From JACQWR01 sp964614365 (lineage in GTDB: Bacteria > Desulfobacterota > Syntrophia > Syntrophales > JACQWR01): a stretch of 8,102 nt of DNA. Below the pieces are notes generated by a model that had not been told where the DNA came from, made no database searches, and was given only the letters and a program-made list of their open reading frames with translations. This document shows positions 1-5,045 of this stretch, piece by piece. The first letter of the stretch is position 1. Every line of letters begins with the position of its first letter. The DNA is taken from the NCBI GenBank assembly GCA_964614365.1, contig CAZTLA010000141.1, positions 1 through 8,102 on the forward strand, given 5' to 3'. Made by a program: the position numbers and the translations under genes.

Positions 1-908
1 TGGCCAGCGTGTCAATCATGCCGTTGATCGTATCGGAGAGCTCGGCGATCTCGCCTTTCGCCTCCACCATCAGTTTCCGTTTCAGGTCGCCGTTGGCCAC
101 CGCGGTGACGACCTTGGCGATCCCGCGCACCTGGTCGGTAAGGTTCGCGGCCATCATGTTCACGCTGTCGGTCAGGTCCTTCCAGGTGCCGGAGACCCCG
201 CGCACCTGGGCCTGGCCGCCCAGCCTCCCCTCCATCCCGACCTCGCGGGCGACGCGCGTGACCTCCGAAGCAAAAGAGTTCAGTTGATCCACCATCGTGT
301 TCACGGTGTTCTTGAGCTCCAGCATCTCGCCGCGGACGTCCGCCGTGACCTTCTTGGAGAGATCGCCCATTGCCACGGCGGTGGTCACTTCCGCGATATT
401 CCGGACCTGCCCCGTGAGGTTCGCGGCCATCATGTTGACGCTGTCGGTCAGGTCCTTCCAGGTGCCGCCCACCCCCTTGACCTCCGCCTGCCCGCCGAGG
501 ATTCCTTCGGTGCCCACCTCGCGGGCGACGCGGGTCACCTCCGAAGCGAAGGTGGAGAGCTGATCCACCATCGTGTTCGCCGTCCGGGCGGTGCGCAGGA
601 ACTCGCCGGTCAGCGGCCTTCCTTCGATTTCCATCGCCATCGTTGACGTCAGATTGCCGCCCGCCGCCGAGCTGGATGCGCTGGGTGATCTGCCCCTCCT
701 TGCCCACCACGACGCTGATCCGTTCGCATTCCTTCACCAGTTGATCCTGCTTTTCGACGATCTCGTTTAAGGTGTCGTAAATCTTCCCCGTGAGACCGGT
801 CCGGTCCACCGGCACGCGCGCGGAGAGATCCCCCTTCTTGACCTCCATCAGAACGGTCAGAAGCTCCTGCATATTAATTGACTCCGCAATCATTTGATTT
901 TCCGTCAT
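1..908 (-). pseudogene. Poly-HAMP sensor protein (N-terminal part), frame-disrupted, runs off left edge
   Basis: This is the N-terminal part of a soluble sensor of the tandem-HAMP type, which usually ends in GAF, histidine kinase and receiver domains; any such output lies outside the window. The start at 908 (MTENQ) is set by AAGGAGG nine bases upstream, and related proteins also begin just before the first HAMP. About 80 residues are in frame: a HAMP-like segment with KKGDLSARV, then ISVVVGKEGQITQRIQLGG. Near 655-670 the frame changes and coding resumes at GGNLTSTMAMEIEGRPLTGE. It then continues through HAMP units with TWKDLTDSVNMMA, NTMVDQL and FASEVTRVAREVG to the window edge. Compared with my recollection of the family, about 35 residues (the stretch resembling GGAWAASVNSVNALIGDLVQ and its continuation) are missing at the junction, so this looks like a deletion and not a single-base slip. 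No membrane segment is visible. It is probably co-transcribed with the TM-HAMP gene 23 bases upstream. The family call is confident; whether the lesion is real is uncertain. Confidence 0.75.
142..468 (-). repeat. Tandem 276-nt HAMP-coding DNA repeat
   Basis: The 51-nt blocks at 142-192 and 418-468 are nearly identical, differing for example at C versus G after the shared GGCCATCATGTT. They are 276 nt (92 codons) apart, and the flanking sequence is also similar. The period corresponds to one HAMP-linker-HAMP unit, as is usual in poly-HAMP proteins. Such repeats can recombine and can also be collapsed during assembly, which matters for judging the deletion seen upstream in the same gene. Confidence 0.8.
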
Positions 909-917
909 TGTCCCGTC

Positions 918-924
918 CCTCCTT
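918..924 (-). promoter_or_regulatory. Ribosome binding site of the poly-HAMP gene
   Basis: AAGGAGG on the minus strand lies nine bases before ATG 908. It fixes MTENQ as the start in preference to the in-frame ATG at 935, which would lie upstream of this site and overlap the end of the preceding gene. Confidence 0.8.
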
Positions 925-931
925 AGGTAGT

Positions 932-1360
932 TCACAATTTATATTCGCTGATCACCTTCCGGAGCCGCTCGCCCAGTTCCGCCAGGCGGCTGAGTATCTC
1001 TGTTTTCCTCTTCTCCTCTCCTCCGGACTCGTTGCCGGCGAAACGGCCGGCCGCGCCCACCTCTGCGATAAGGGCCTCGGCCACGGATCTCACCTCCTGG
1101 GTGATCTGCCTGAGGGCGGAGACCATCATGCCGAAGGTGTATTGCAGCTTTCCCACCTCGTCGGCGCGCGCCTCCGTCGCCACGGCCACGGCCAGATCGC
1201 CGTAGGCGACGCGTTCCGCGAGCGTCGAAAGCTCCCGGATCGGCATGGCGATGCTCGCGACAATCGCGATGGTCATGAAGACCGCGAGGAGCAGGCCGAC
1301 GACGCCGACGATCATGAACAGCGCGAAGGCCGTCCGGGCCATATCCCGCGCCTTTTCCAT
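932..1360 (-). CDS. Membrane-anchored HAMP-domain protein, probably an N-terminally truncated sensor
   Basis: The 142-residue reading frame has one strong transmembrane helix (about residues 11-38, ALFMIVGVVGLLLAVFMTIA). A canonical HAMP domain follows directly (about 38-88): P40, the YGDLAV motif, DEVGKLQYTF and the second helix MMVSALRQI. A charged helical tail of about 50 residues ends in SEYKL. In chemoreceptors and sensor kinases this arrangement is preceded by a periplasmic sensing domain and another helix, and followed by a signalling module. Both are missing here. The ATG at 1360 is preceded immediately by an in-frame TAG, and no good ribosome site is seen (the nearest GGAG is about 16 bases upstream). 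Seven non-repeat codons (SQEHDLK) precede the TAG and run straight into palindromic repeat A. I infer that this is the remnant of a receptor whose 5' part was lost at the repeat. A genuine small HAMP protein acting with the downstream poly-HAMP sensor remains possible. Confidence 0.6.
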   Translation of the reverse strand: MEKARDMARTAFALFMIVGVVGLLLAVFMTIAIVASIAMPIRELSTLAERVAYGDLAVAVATEARADEVGKLQYTFGMMVSALRQITQEVRSVAEALIAEVGAAGRFAGNESGGEEKRKTEILSRLAELGERLRKVISEYKL

Positions 1361-1387
1361 CTACTTCAGGTCATGCTCCTGGGAGTC

Positions 1388-1451
1388 GTAGGGTGCGTTA
1401 GGCGAATGCCGTAACGCACCGAAATAAACGGTGCGTCCAGACGCACCCTAC
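1388..1451. repeat. Palindromic GTAGGGTGCGT element, copy A
   Basis: This 64-bp element is bounded by a perfect 11-bp inverted repeat, GTAGGGTGCGT (1388-1398) and ACGCACCCTAC (1441-1451). It can instead form two inner hairpins: GGTGCGTTA/TAACGCACC around an 11-base loop, and GGTGCGT-CCAG-ACGCACC (1430-1447). On the minus strand the second hairpin is followed by GTTTATTTC, so it resembles a weak intrinsic terminator. It lies just upstream of the truncated TM-HAMP gene. Confidence 0.8.
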
Positions 1452-1468
1452 ATCCTACATCTTATCCC

Positions 1469-1487
1469 CTCCCCCTTGACGGGGGAG
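1469..1487. repeat. Small CTCCCCC/GGGGGAG hairpin between repeats A and B
   Basis: CTCCCCC (1469-1475) and GGGGGAG (1481-1487) form a 7-bp stem around TTGAC. The sequence joining it to repeat B, GGGAGTCGTAGGGTGCG, also precedes copy A at 1381, so copies A and B share 21 identical bases at their left ends and look like a tandem arrangement. Confidence 0.6.
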
Positions 1488-1489
1488 TC

Positions 1490-1538
1490 GTAGGGTGCGT
1501 TAGTCCTGAGCCTGTCGAAGGGCGTAACGCGCCGAAAC
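1490..1538. repeat. GTAGGGTGCGT element, copy B (left part only)
   Basis: These 49 bases match copy C (1906-1954) with one C/T difference. They include the left arm GTAGGGTGCGT, the core TCCTGAGCCTGTCGAAGG and GCGTAACGCGCCGAAAC. The right arm with ACGCACCCTAC is absent, and the sequence changes to unrelated DNA after 1538. Confidence 0.8.
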
Positions 1539-1558
1539 TTCCTCTGTCGTAAAATTTC

Positions 1559-1587
1559 TTGACTCCGATGTAATCTCTCCGTATCAT
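1559..1587 (+). promoter_or_regulatory. Sigma70-type promoter for the antitoxin-like gene
   Basis: TTGACT (1559-1564) and TATCAT (1582-1587) are separated by 17 bases. Each hexamer matches the -35/-10 consensus at five of six positions. They lie 34 bases before the ATG at 1622, on the same strand. Confidence 0.6.
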
Positions 1588-1608
1588 AATGCCGTAATAA
1601 GTAAGGAT

Positions 1609-1614
1609 AAGGAG
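1609..1614 (+). promoter_or_regulatory. Ribosome binding site of the antitoxin-like gene
   Basis: AAGGAG lies seven bases before ATG 1622, supporting that start and supporting that this short ORF is really translated. Confidence 0.7.
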
Positions 1615-1621
1615 CGTCGCT

Positions 1622-1831
1622 ATGGAAAAAACACTGCAAAACATAAACCCGAAATTTCTCGTTGACGGGCGGGGTTGTAAAAAGGGCATTCTGCTCAGCC
1701 TGAAAGAATTCCATAGATTTGAGGAATTAATTGAGGATTTCGAGGATACGATTGATCTCCTCCGCGCGGAAAGGGAAGCAGTTGCCTTCACGCCGTACGA
1801 AGAATTTCGTAAAACCTGGCTATCCACGTGA
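1622..1831 (+). CDS. Small antitoxin-like protein (Phd/YefM- or RelB-like), orphan
   Basis: The 69-residue acidic protein begins MEKTLQNINPKFLVDGRG, a short beta-strand-like N-terminus of the kind used by such antitoxins for DNA binding. A basic turn and LLSLKEFHRFEELIEDFED follow, then DTIDLLRAERE and a C-terminal YEEFRKTW segment of the kind that wraps a toxin. The pattern of a KK turn, (I/L)SLKEF, an EDxED helix and an LRxA/E stretch is typical of short type II antitoxins found beside RelE/ParE-like toxins. I assign the class from this pattern, not from a firm family match. It is the only plus-strand gene here and has its own promoter and ribosome site. Its TGA overlaps a GTG that opens a 14-codon toxin-like stub, so the partner appears lost. 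Direct repeats B and C flank the whole cassette, suggesting it arrived or was trimmed by recombination between repeats. It could still regulate its own promoter or act as an anti-addiction gene. Confidence 0.6.
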   Translation: MEKTLQNINPKFLVDGRGCKKGILLSLKEFHRFEELIEDFEDTIDLLRAEREAVAFTPYEEFRKTWLST

Positions 1832-1872
1832 CCTACAGGATCAAGACGCGGGGCAAAACTACCTATAAGTGA
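1828..1872 (+). pseudogene. Stub of a RelE/ParE-like toxin gene
   Basis: GTG at 1828 overlaps the antitoxin stop (GTGA), the usual coupling in antitoxin-toxin pairs. The product starts VTYRI, which resembles the first beta strand of many RelE/ParE toxins, but it diverges (KTRGKTTYK) and stops at TGA 1870-1872. Repeat C begins 33 bases later. Nothing resembling the rest of a toxin follows. The evidence is the start overlap and five residues, so chance is a real alternative. Confidence 0.35.
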
Positions 1873-1905
1873 CCTTCCCTCTTTCATAATCTCTTCTTTC
1901 AGAGC

Positions 1906-1980
1906 GTAGGGTGCGTTAGTCCTGAGCTTGTCGAAGGGCGTAACGCGCCGAAACAAACAGTGCGTCCAGACGCACCCTAC
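1906..1980. repeat. GTAGGGTGCGT element, copy C (complete, long core)
   Basis: This 75-bp element is bounded by GTAGGGTGCGT (1906-1916) and ACGCACCCTAC (1970-1980), identical to the ends of copy A. Its centre differs: copy A has GGCGAATGCC where copy C has TCCTGAGCTTGTCGAAGGGC, a core shared with copy B. Its last bases supply the stop codon of the response regulator gene. Confidence 0.85.
1951..1975 (-). terminator. Repeat-derived terminator-like hairpin after the response regulator
   Basis: On the minus strand GTGCGT-CTGG-ACGCAC (1975-1960) is followed by TGTTTGTTT. This gives a stable stem with an interrupted T-tract immediately beyond the TAG at 1979-1977. It would end transcription of the glucan-synthase operon; termination strength cannot be judged from sequence. 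Confidence 0.4.
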
Positions 1981-2378
1981 ATCCGGACGCAGGGAGTCGA
2001 TTCCGGATTTGCCGGCGGCGCGGCGTCGGTCTTTTTTTCAATAAGCCGGTCAAGCTGGCGGAAATCAAACGGCTTGTTCAGGTACGCGTCGGCCCCCAGT
2101 CTCATGACGAGATTTCTGGTGTAACGATCGTTGAGCGTGGACATGACGATGACATGACAGAGTACTTTTTTTTGGGAAAGCGCTTCGAGGAACGAAAACC
2201 CGTTCATAACCGGCATGTTGAGATCGAGAAGGATAATGTCGGCGCTGAAGGCGTCAATGGCCGACAGGGCCTCTGCGCCATTGGCGGCGGTCGCCGTGTC
2301 ATACCCTTTCATTGACAGATAGTCCTGAAGAAACTCGCGGATCACCGGTTCATCGTCCACAATCATGATTTTCTCCAT
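1977..2378 (-). CDS. Single-domain response regulator (CheY-like receiver)
   Basis: The 133-residue protein is a complete receiver domain without an output domain. Visible features are the acidic pair D8-D9 (MIVDDE), phospho-acceptor D52 (ILLDLNMP), the switch Ser/Thr at about S80 (IVMST), Y99, and K102 in NKPF. It should be phosphorylated by a histidine kinase and act by binding a partner protein, because it has no DNA-binding or enzymatic domain. The start is supported by AGGAGGG four bases upstream. The gene begins 32 bases after the glucan synthase gene on the same strand, so the two are probably co-transcribed. The last 20 or so residues (TDAAPPANPESTPCVRM) are low-complexity tail, and the TAG stop lies inside palindromic repeat C, so the natural C-terminus may have been altered by the repeat. 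A role in tuning glycogen metabolism is only inferred from context. Confidence 0.9.
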   Translation of the reverse strand: MEKIMIVDDEPVIREFLQDYLSMKGYDTATAANGAEALSAIDAFSADIILLDLNMPVMNGFSFLEALSQKKVLCHVIVMSTLNDRYTRNLVMRLGADAYLNKPFDFRQLDRLIEKKTDAAPPANPESTPCVRM

Positions 2379-2382
2379 AAAT

Positions 2383-2389
2383 CCCTCCT
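2383..2389 (-). promoter_or_regulatory. Ribosome binding site of the response regulator
   Basis: AGGAGGG precedes ATG 2378 by four bases, within the 32-base gap after the glucan synthase stop. It supports translation of the receiver as a separate cistron. Confidence 0.7.
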
Positions 2390-2410
2390 GAACATCAACT
2401 GTACGGTACT

Positions 2411-3886
2411 TTATCCCAGCGGCTCGCCCCCGTTGATCCTTTCATAGAGGGCCATGTAACCGTCAATCATCCGGTCCAGGCTGTGTTTCTTCCTCGTTTC
2501 CCGCATGATCCGCTTAAGCTGCGCCTCCCGCACCTCCGGCGGCCGCCTGTGAAAGGCGACGCTCCGGGACAAGCCGTACCAGAGCCCGCCCGCATCGTAA
2601 TCCCGGAAGAGAAAACCGTTGCCCCGATCTTCCAGCGCGCCGTCGGCCTGCAATTCCAATTCCGTGATCTTGTCGCAATACCCCCCGGTATTGCGGTTCG
2701 TGGCCGTCGCCCCGAAGAGATTGCCGATCTGGTCAATCTGGCCGCAGGGCTCAAACAGCGAAGCGCCGAAGACGTCGTTTGCCGCCGCGAAACCGAGCAT
2801 GGACAGGGGTTCATGAAAACGCCGGTAGGCAATCCTCCCCTCCGACGCGCAGGCGATCCGCCCGCAGATATCCTCATGGGTGCGGTCCGATCCGACGCCG
2901 TCGCCGATGATCGCGATCTGGACGTCCCCGTTGGCGATGAGAAACCACTGGGCAATCTCCTCCAGGAGTCCGATGCCCTTCTGAGCAGGATCGAGGCGCG
3001 ACGGCCAGTAGAACAGAATCGCCCCCGGATCAACCTTCAGTCCCGTTCTTTTTTGAAACTCGACGAGGTCCTCCCGCTTGGCGGCCAGGACGCCGTCTTC
3101 CGGCCCGTATTTTCGCGCCAGATGGGGACAGCGCTCCGGATACATCTCCGGCGCCGGGGCGTTGAGAACGGTCGCCGTCTGTCCCAGTCGGTCCTTTAAT
3201 CGTATCTCATCCCGGACGGCCTGGGAGACAGGGAGGATGTTGCCGAGGTCGTCATGGATGATTTCCTGGAGAAAGCGGTGGCCGACGAAACTGACGACGG
3301 TGGCGTTCTTGACGGCCGTCGCCTGGTTGTCAATGCATGCCCAGCCGTGATCTTCCGAAAAATAGAGGTAGGGCCGCAGACGTTTCACATCCACGCTGCG
3401 GAACATCTTGAGCGGGATATGGGCGTTATGGACATTGTGGACCGTATGCAGCACGGGGCAGCCCCGCATCCGGGCGTAGGCCGCGATGGCGCCGCCGGCC
3501 ATCCAGTCGTGGCTGTGAACGATGAGTCGGCCGCCGTTCGTCGCCCGGACCCGGACGATCGTCTGATTGACGATCTCCTTCTGGAATTCCACGGCATTCC
3601 GGACCGGATTGATGGAGTGGCGGAGCCTCTGCCAATGCTCATCGTCAATATGGCTCTCCCGCTGGAAGCGTCTGGGGAGGTTGAGGGTGGCTATATGGCA
3701 TTCGACGCCCCGCTCCGTCAATCCTCCGCAGAGAGCGGCAATCACCTCGCCCAGGCCGCCGCTCTTGCCGGAGATGACGTTTGCCAGACCGCCCATCTTT
3801 TCGGGCAGACGACCCGTCTCCGGCGTAATCAGAAGAACCGCCGTCTTTTCCCTTTTCCGGGAAACGCGTTTTTTTACGTTCGCCAT
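2411..3886 (-). CDS. Glycogen/starch synthase-family glycosyltransferase (GT5-like)
   Basis: This is an intact 491-residue enzyme, close in length to bacterial GlgA (about 477). It probably transfers glucose from a nucleotide sugar to the non-reducing end of an alpha-1,4-glucan in the cytoplasm. The N-terminal domain shows KSGGLGEV (K41), the KxGGL loop that binds the nucleotide sugar. It is preceded by a second similar motif, KMGGLANV (K30), as in a GT5 subgroup with the LPExMGNxANYLxAKAGGLADV-type opening. VHSHDWMAGG (about 124) and LHTVHNVHNAHI follow. The C-terminal Rossmann domain has FYWPSRLDPAQKG, IIGDG, the catalytic-loop motif FEPCG (family Glu in EPCG) and NTGGYCDKI. RGNGFLFRDYDAGGL and QLKRIM lie near the end. 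AAGGAG stands eight bases before ATG 3886. The start overlaps the zinc-ribbon gene by 13 bases, and the receiver follows. Donor and acceptor specificity (ADP- or UDP-glucose) cannot be read from sequence, so I do not call it glgA. Confidence 0.85.
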   Translation of the reverse strand: MANVKKRVSRKREKTAVLLITPETGRLPEKMGGLANVISGKSGGLGEVIAALCGGLTERGVECHIATLNLPRRFQRESHIDDEHWQRLRHSINPVRNAVEFQKEIVNQTIVRVRATNGGRLIVHSHDWMAGGAIAAYARMRGCPVLHTVHNVHNAHIPLKMFRSVDVKRLRPYLYFSEDHGWACIDNQATAVKNATVVSFVGHRFLQEIIHDDLGNILPVSQAVRDEIRLKDRLGQTATVLNAPAPEMYPERCPHLARKYGPEDGVLAAKREDLVEFQKRTGLKVDPGAILFYWPSRLDPAQKGIGLLEEIAQWFLIANGDVQIAIIGDGVGSDRTHEDICGRIACASEGRIAYRRFHEPLSMLGFAAANDVFGASLFEPCGQIDQIGNLFGATATNRNTGGYCDKITELELQADGALEDRGNGFLFRDYDAGGLWYGLSRSVAFHRRPPEVREAQLKRIMRETRKKHSLDRMIDGYMALYERINGGEPLG

Positions 3887-4218
3887 GGGAAGATCTCCTT
3901 CGAAACCCTATCTGTTCCCAACCGATTGAACCACCGCAAGAGACTCCGCCGTCCGGATCCGGGGCCCCTCCTCATTCCTGACGATACATCCGCTCCCTTT
4001 CCGGGAAGCCCGCTGAAGAACAATTCTCCCAGTGCCGCCAGGGGATCGACAAGGAGGACGATCTTACAGGCGGGACACCGATAGTGAAGATCGCCTGAGC
4101 AGGGGTTATGGCCCAGATGTTCAAATATACGGTCTTTCGGAACGACATCCTTTTCGCAATGGATGTCCAGAATTCCCGCGTGTCCGCAATGCATGCAGAC
4201 AATGTCCCGTGTGGGCAT
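3874..4218 (-). CDS. Small zinc-ribbon-like protein of unknown function
   Basis: I do not recognise the family. The 114-residue product starts MPTRDIVCMHCGH and contains two CxxC knuckles, C8-C11 and C48-C51 (YRCPACKIV), about 40 residues apart. This is the classical layout of a structural zinc ribbon. H13, H20, C21 and C40 lie between them. The C-terminal 60 residues carry a hydrophobic patch (VLLVDPLAALGELFF) followed by a basic, Gly/Ser-rich tail. The start at 4218 is chosen because GAGG stands seven bases upstream. The earlier ATG at 4224 would abut that site, and ATG 4305 would add an unlikely basic leader close to the predicted transcription start. It overlaps the glucan synthase by 13 bases and is the first gene after the sigma54 promoter, so it is probably part of the same regulated operon. 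It could bind nucleic acid or a protein partner. Confidence 0.65.
   Translation of the reverse strand: MPTRDIVCMHCGHAGILDIHCEKDVVPKDRIFEHLGHNPCSGDLHYRCPACKIVLLVDPLAALGELFFSGLPGKGADVSSGMRRGPGSGRRSLLRWFNRLGTDRVSKEIFPWRT
3895..3900 (-). promoter_or_regulatory. Ribosome binding site of the glucan synthase
   Basis: AAGGAG lies eight bases upstream of ATG 3886, inside the 3' end of the zinc-ribbon gene. This is consistent with translational coupling of overlapping cistrons. Confidence 0.75.
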
Positions 4219-4337
4219 GATCATTCCTCGCTGGGTTAACTTCACATCGGACGCGACGCGAGAGGGGAGATGGGAAGGCAGGGTGCGCTTGCATTTGCGC
4301 GGCAACTTGATCCGTAACCGATACCCGGAGTCTCTAC

Positions 4338-4353
4338 TGCAGGTAGCGTGCCA
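4338..4353 (-). promoter_or_regulatory. Sigma54 (-24/-12) promoter of the zinc-ribbon/glucan synthase/receiver operon
   Basis: On the minus strand TGGCACG-CTAC-CTGCA matches the consensus TGGCACG-N4-TTGCA with one mismatch. The invariant GG and GC are exactly ten bases apart, as required. Transcription would begin near 4326 and reach the zinc-ribbon start (4218) after about 110 bases. No competing sigma70 promoter was evident upstream. The adjacent gene encodes a sigma54 activator, which strengthens the call. Confidence 0.65.
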
Positions 4354-4363
4354 GAAAATTTCA

Positions 4364-4373
4364 GGGGGGGGGG
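4364..4373. repeat. Run of ten G upstream of the sigma54 promoter
   Basis: A homopolymer of ten G (plus strand) starts ten bases upstream of the -24 element, between it and the proposed enhancer sites. It is the longest homopolymer in the window and is prone to slippage, both in cells and during sequencing. Confidence 0.85.
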
Positions 4374-4444
4374 CGATAAAGCCTGTTATTGCAATTGGTT
4401 GGGATTATTGTCGTTGACGGCGGCGCCAAAGAGGTTCCGTACTA

Positions 4445-4474
4445 TTACAGTTGTGTAACTTTACGGAAGTGTAA
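4445..4474. promoter_or_regulatory. Paired palindromes, candidate enhancer (UAS) for a sigma54 activator
   Basis: TTACA-GTTG-TGTAA (4445-4458) is a perfect palindrome with a 4-base spacer. TTACG-GAAG-TGTAA (4461-4474) is a second copy with one arm mismatch. Each is followed by C, and 12 of 15 positions are identical in direct register. Their centres are 16 bases apart and lie about 100 and 116 bases upstream of the -24 element, roughly -125 and -141 from the predicted start. That is typical of dimeric Fis-HTH activator sites. The binding protein is inferred, not shown. Confidence 0.55.
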
Positions 4475-4528
4475 CGGGAGGCGCGACGGGAACGAGTTGC
4501 GCCCCCGTGATAAATTCCTATCAGGCAT

Positions 4529-4560
4529 TAGGTGCGTTACGCTTCGCTGACGCACCCTAC
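4529..4560. repeat. Short GGTGCGT hairpin repeat, copy D
   Basis: GGTGCGT and ACGCACC flank TACGCTTCGCTG, and the element ends in the same ACGCACCCTAC as copies A and C. It lacks one G in the left arm (TAGGTGCGT). It stands 36 bases after the stop of the activator gene and could act as a transcript-end hairpin, but no T-tract follows on the minus strand. Confidence 0.7.
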
Positions 4561-4595
4561 AAAAAATGTCATGATGAATGCAAAATGGAATAAAC

Positions 4596-5021
4596 TCATG
4601 AGGAGCGGCTCAGCCCCGTCTCCGCCATTTTCCGGTAGAGGGTCGGACGGCTGACGCCGAGAAGGGAGGCCGCCTTCGCCTTATTCCAGCCCGTCTGGGT
4701 GAGGATCCGCAACAGGCGTTCCCGCTCGTTCAGGTCGCCGGCGGGCTTCATGCCGTTCCGGCCCTCGTATTCCCTGATTTCCAGGGGCAGGTCCTTCAGG
4801 ACGATCTCTTCCCCGCGGGAGAGGAGGCAGGCCCTCTCCAGGGCGTGTTCGAGCTCCCGGACGTTTCCCGGCCAGGGATATTCAAGGAAGCGGGTCAAGA
4901 CTTCGTGGCTTGCCATCCGGACAGTCTTGCTGAATTTGTTGAAAAACGCCGCCAAAAAGTGATCTACGAGGAGGGCGATATCCTCCCGACGCTCCCGCAG
5001 CGGCGGCACGTTCAGTTGCAT
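4596..5021 (-). CDS. C-terminal segment of the activator: AAA+ lid and Fis-type HTH
   Basis: The frame is the same as the segment upstream and is open from just after the TAG (DLFYRLNV) to TGA 4598-4596. ATG 5021 is an internal Met, and no ribosome site was seen before it. Visible motifs are VPPLRERREDI, the lid motif YPWPGNVRELEHALERA, and a C-terminal Fis-family HTH (ERERLLRILTQTGWNKAKAA then SLLGVSRPTLYRKM). This part would bind the enhancer as a dimer. On its own it could bind DNA without activating. Confidence 0.8.
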   Translation of the reverse strand: MQLNVPPLRERREDIALLVDHFLAAFFNKFSKTVRMASHEVLTRFLEYPWPGNVRELEHALERACLLSRGEEIVLKDLPLEIREYEGRNGMKPAGDLNERERLLRILTQTGWNKAKAASLLGVSRPTLYRKMAETGLSRSS

Positions 5022-5045
5022 GACGTTGAGACGGTAAAAGAGGTC

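Larger units (their letters stand above)
4219..4595. other. 377-base regulatory gap between activator gene and glucan-synthase operon
   Basis: No coding frame with protein-like composition is seen on either strand. From the operon side outward it holds a roughly 110-base leader, the sigma54 promoter, a G10 run, two TTACR-N4-TGTAA palindromes and a short GGTGCGT hairpin repeat; each is listed separately. The remaining bases show nothing I can support. Confidence 0.6.

Noticed and set aside
12..935. A 307-residue minus-strand frame starting at 935 and running to the left edge
   Set aside because: Only about the first 80 codons after 908 are real HAMP sequence. Beyond about 660 this frame is a low-complexity Arg/Gly-rich shadow of the true coding frame, and the ribosome site indicates the start at 908.
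1448..1956. Two minus-strand frames giving PFDRLRTNAP/PFDKLRTNAP peptides
   Set aside because: These residues come from translating the TCCTGAGCxTGTCGAAGG repeat core and lie antisense to the antitoxin-like gene. They have no ribosome site and are typical spurious repeat ORFs.
1388..1980. CRISPR array
   Set aside because: The repeats are palindromic, unevenly spaced, differ in length and have no uniform spacers. No cas gene is present.
2483..4084. Long plus-strand frames opposite the glucan synthase and zinc-ribbon genes
   Set aside because: They are antisense shadows in GC-rich DNA. The minus strand carries clear GT5 motifs and ribosome sites, while the plus-strand products have no recognisable motif.
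4219..4305. Upstream extension of the zinc-ribbon protein to ATG 4305
   Set aside because: The extra residues are a basic leader without a good ribosome site, about 20 bases from the predicted transcription start. GAGG seven bases before 4218 favours the shorter form.
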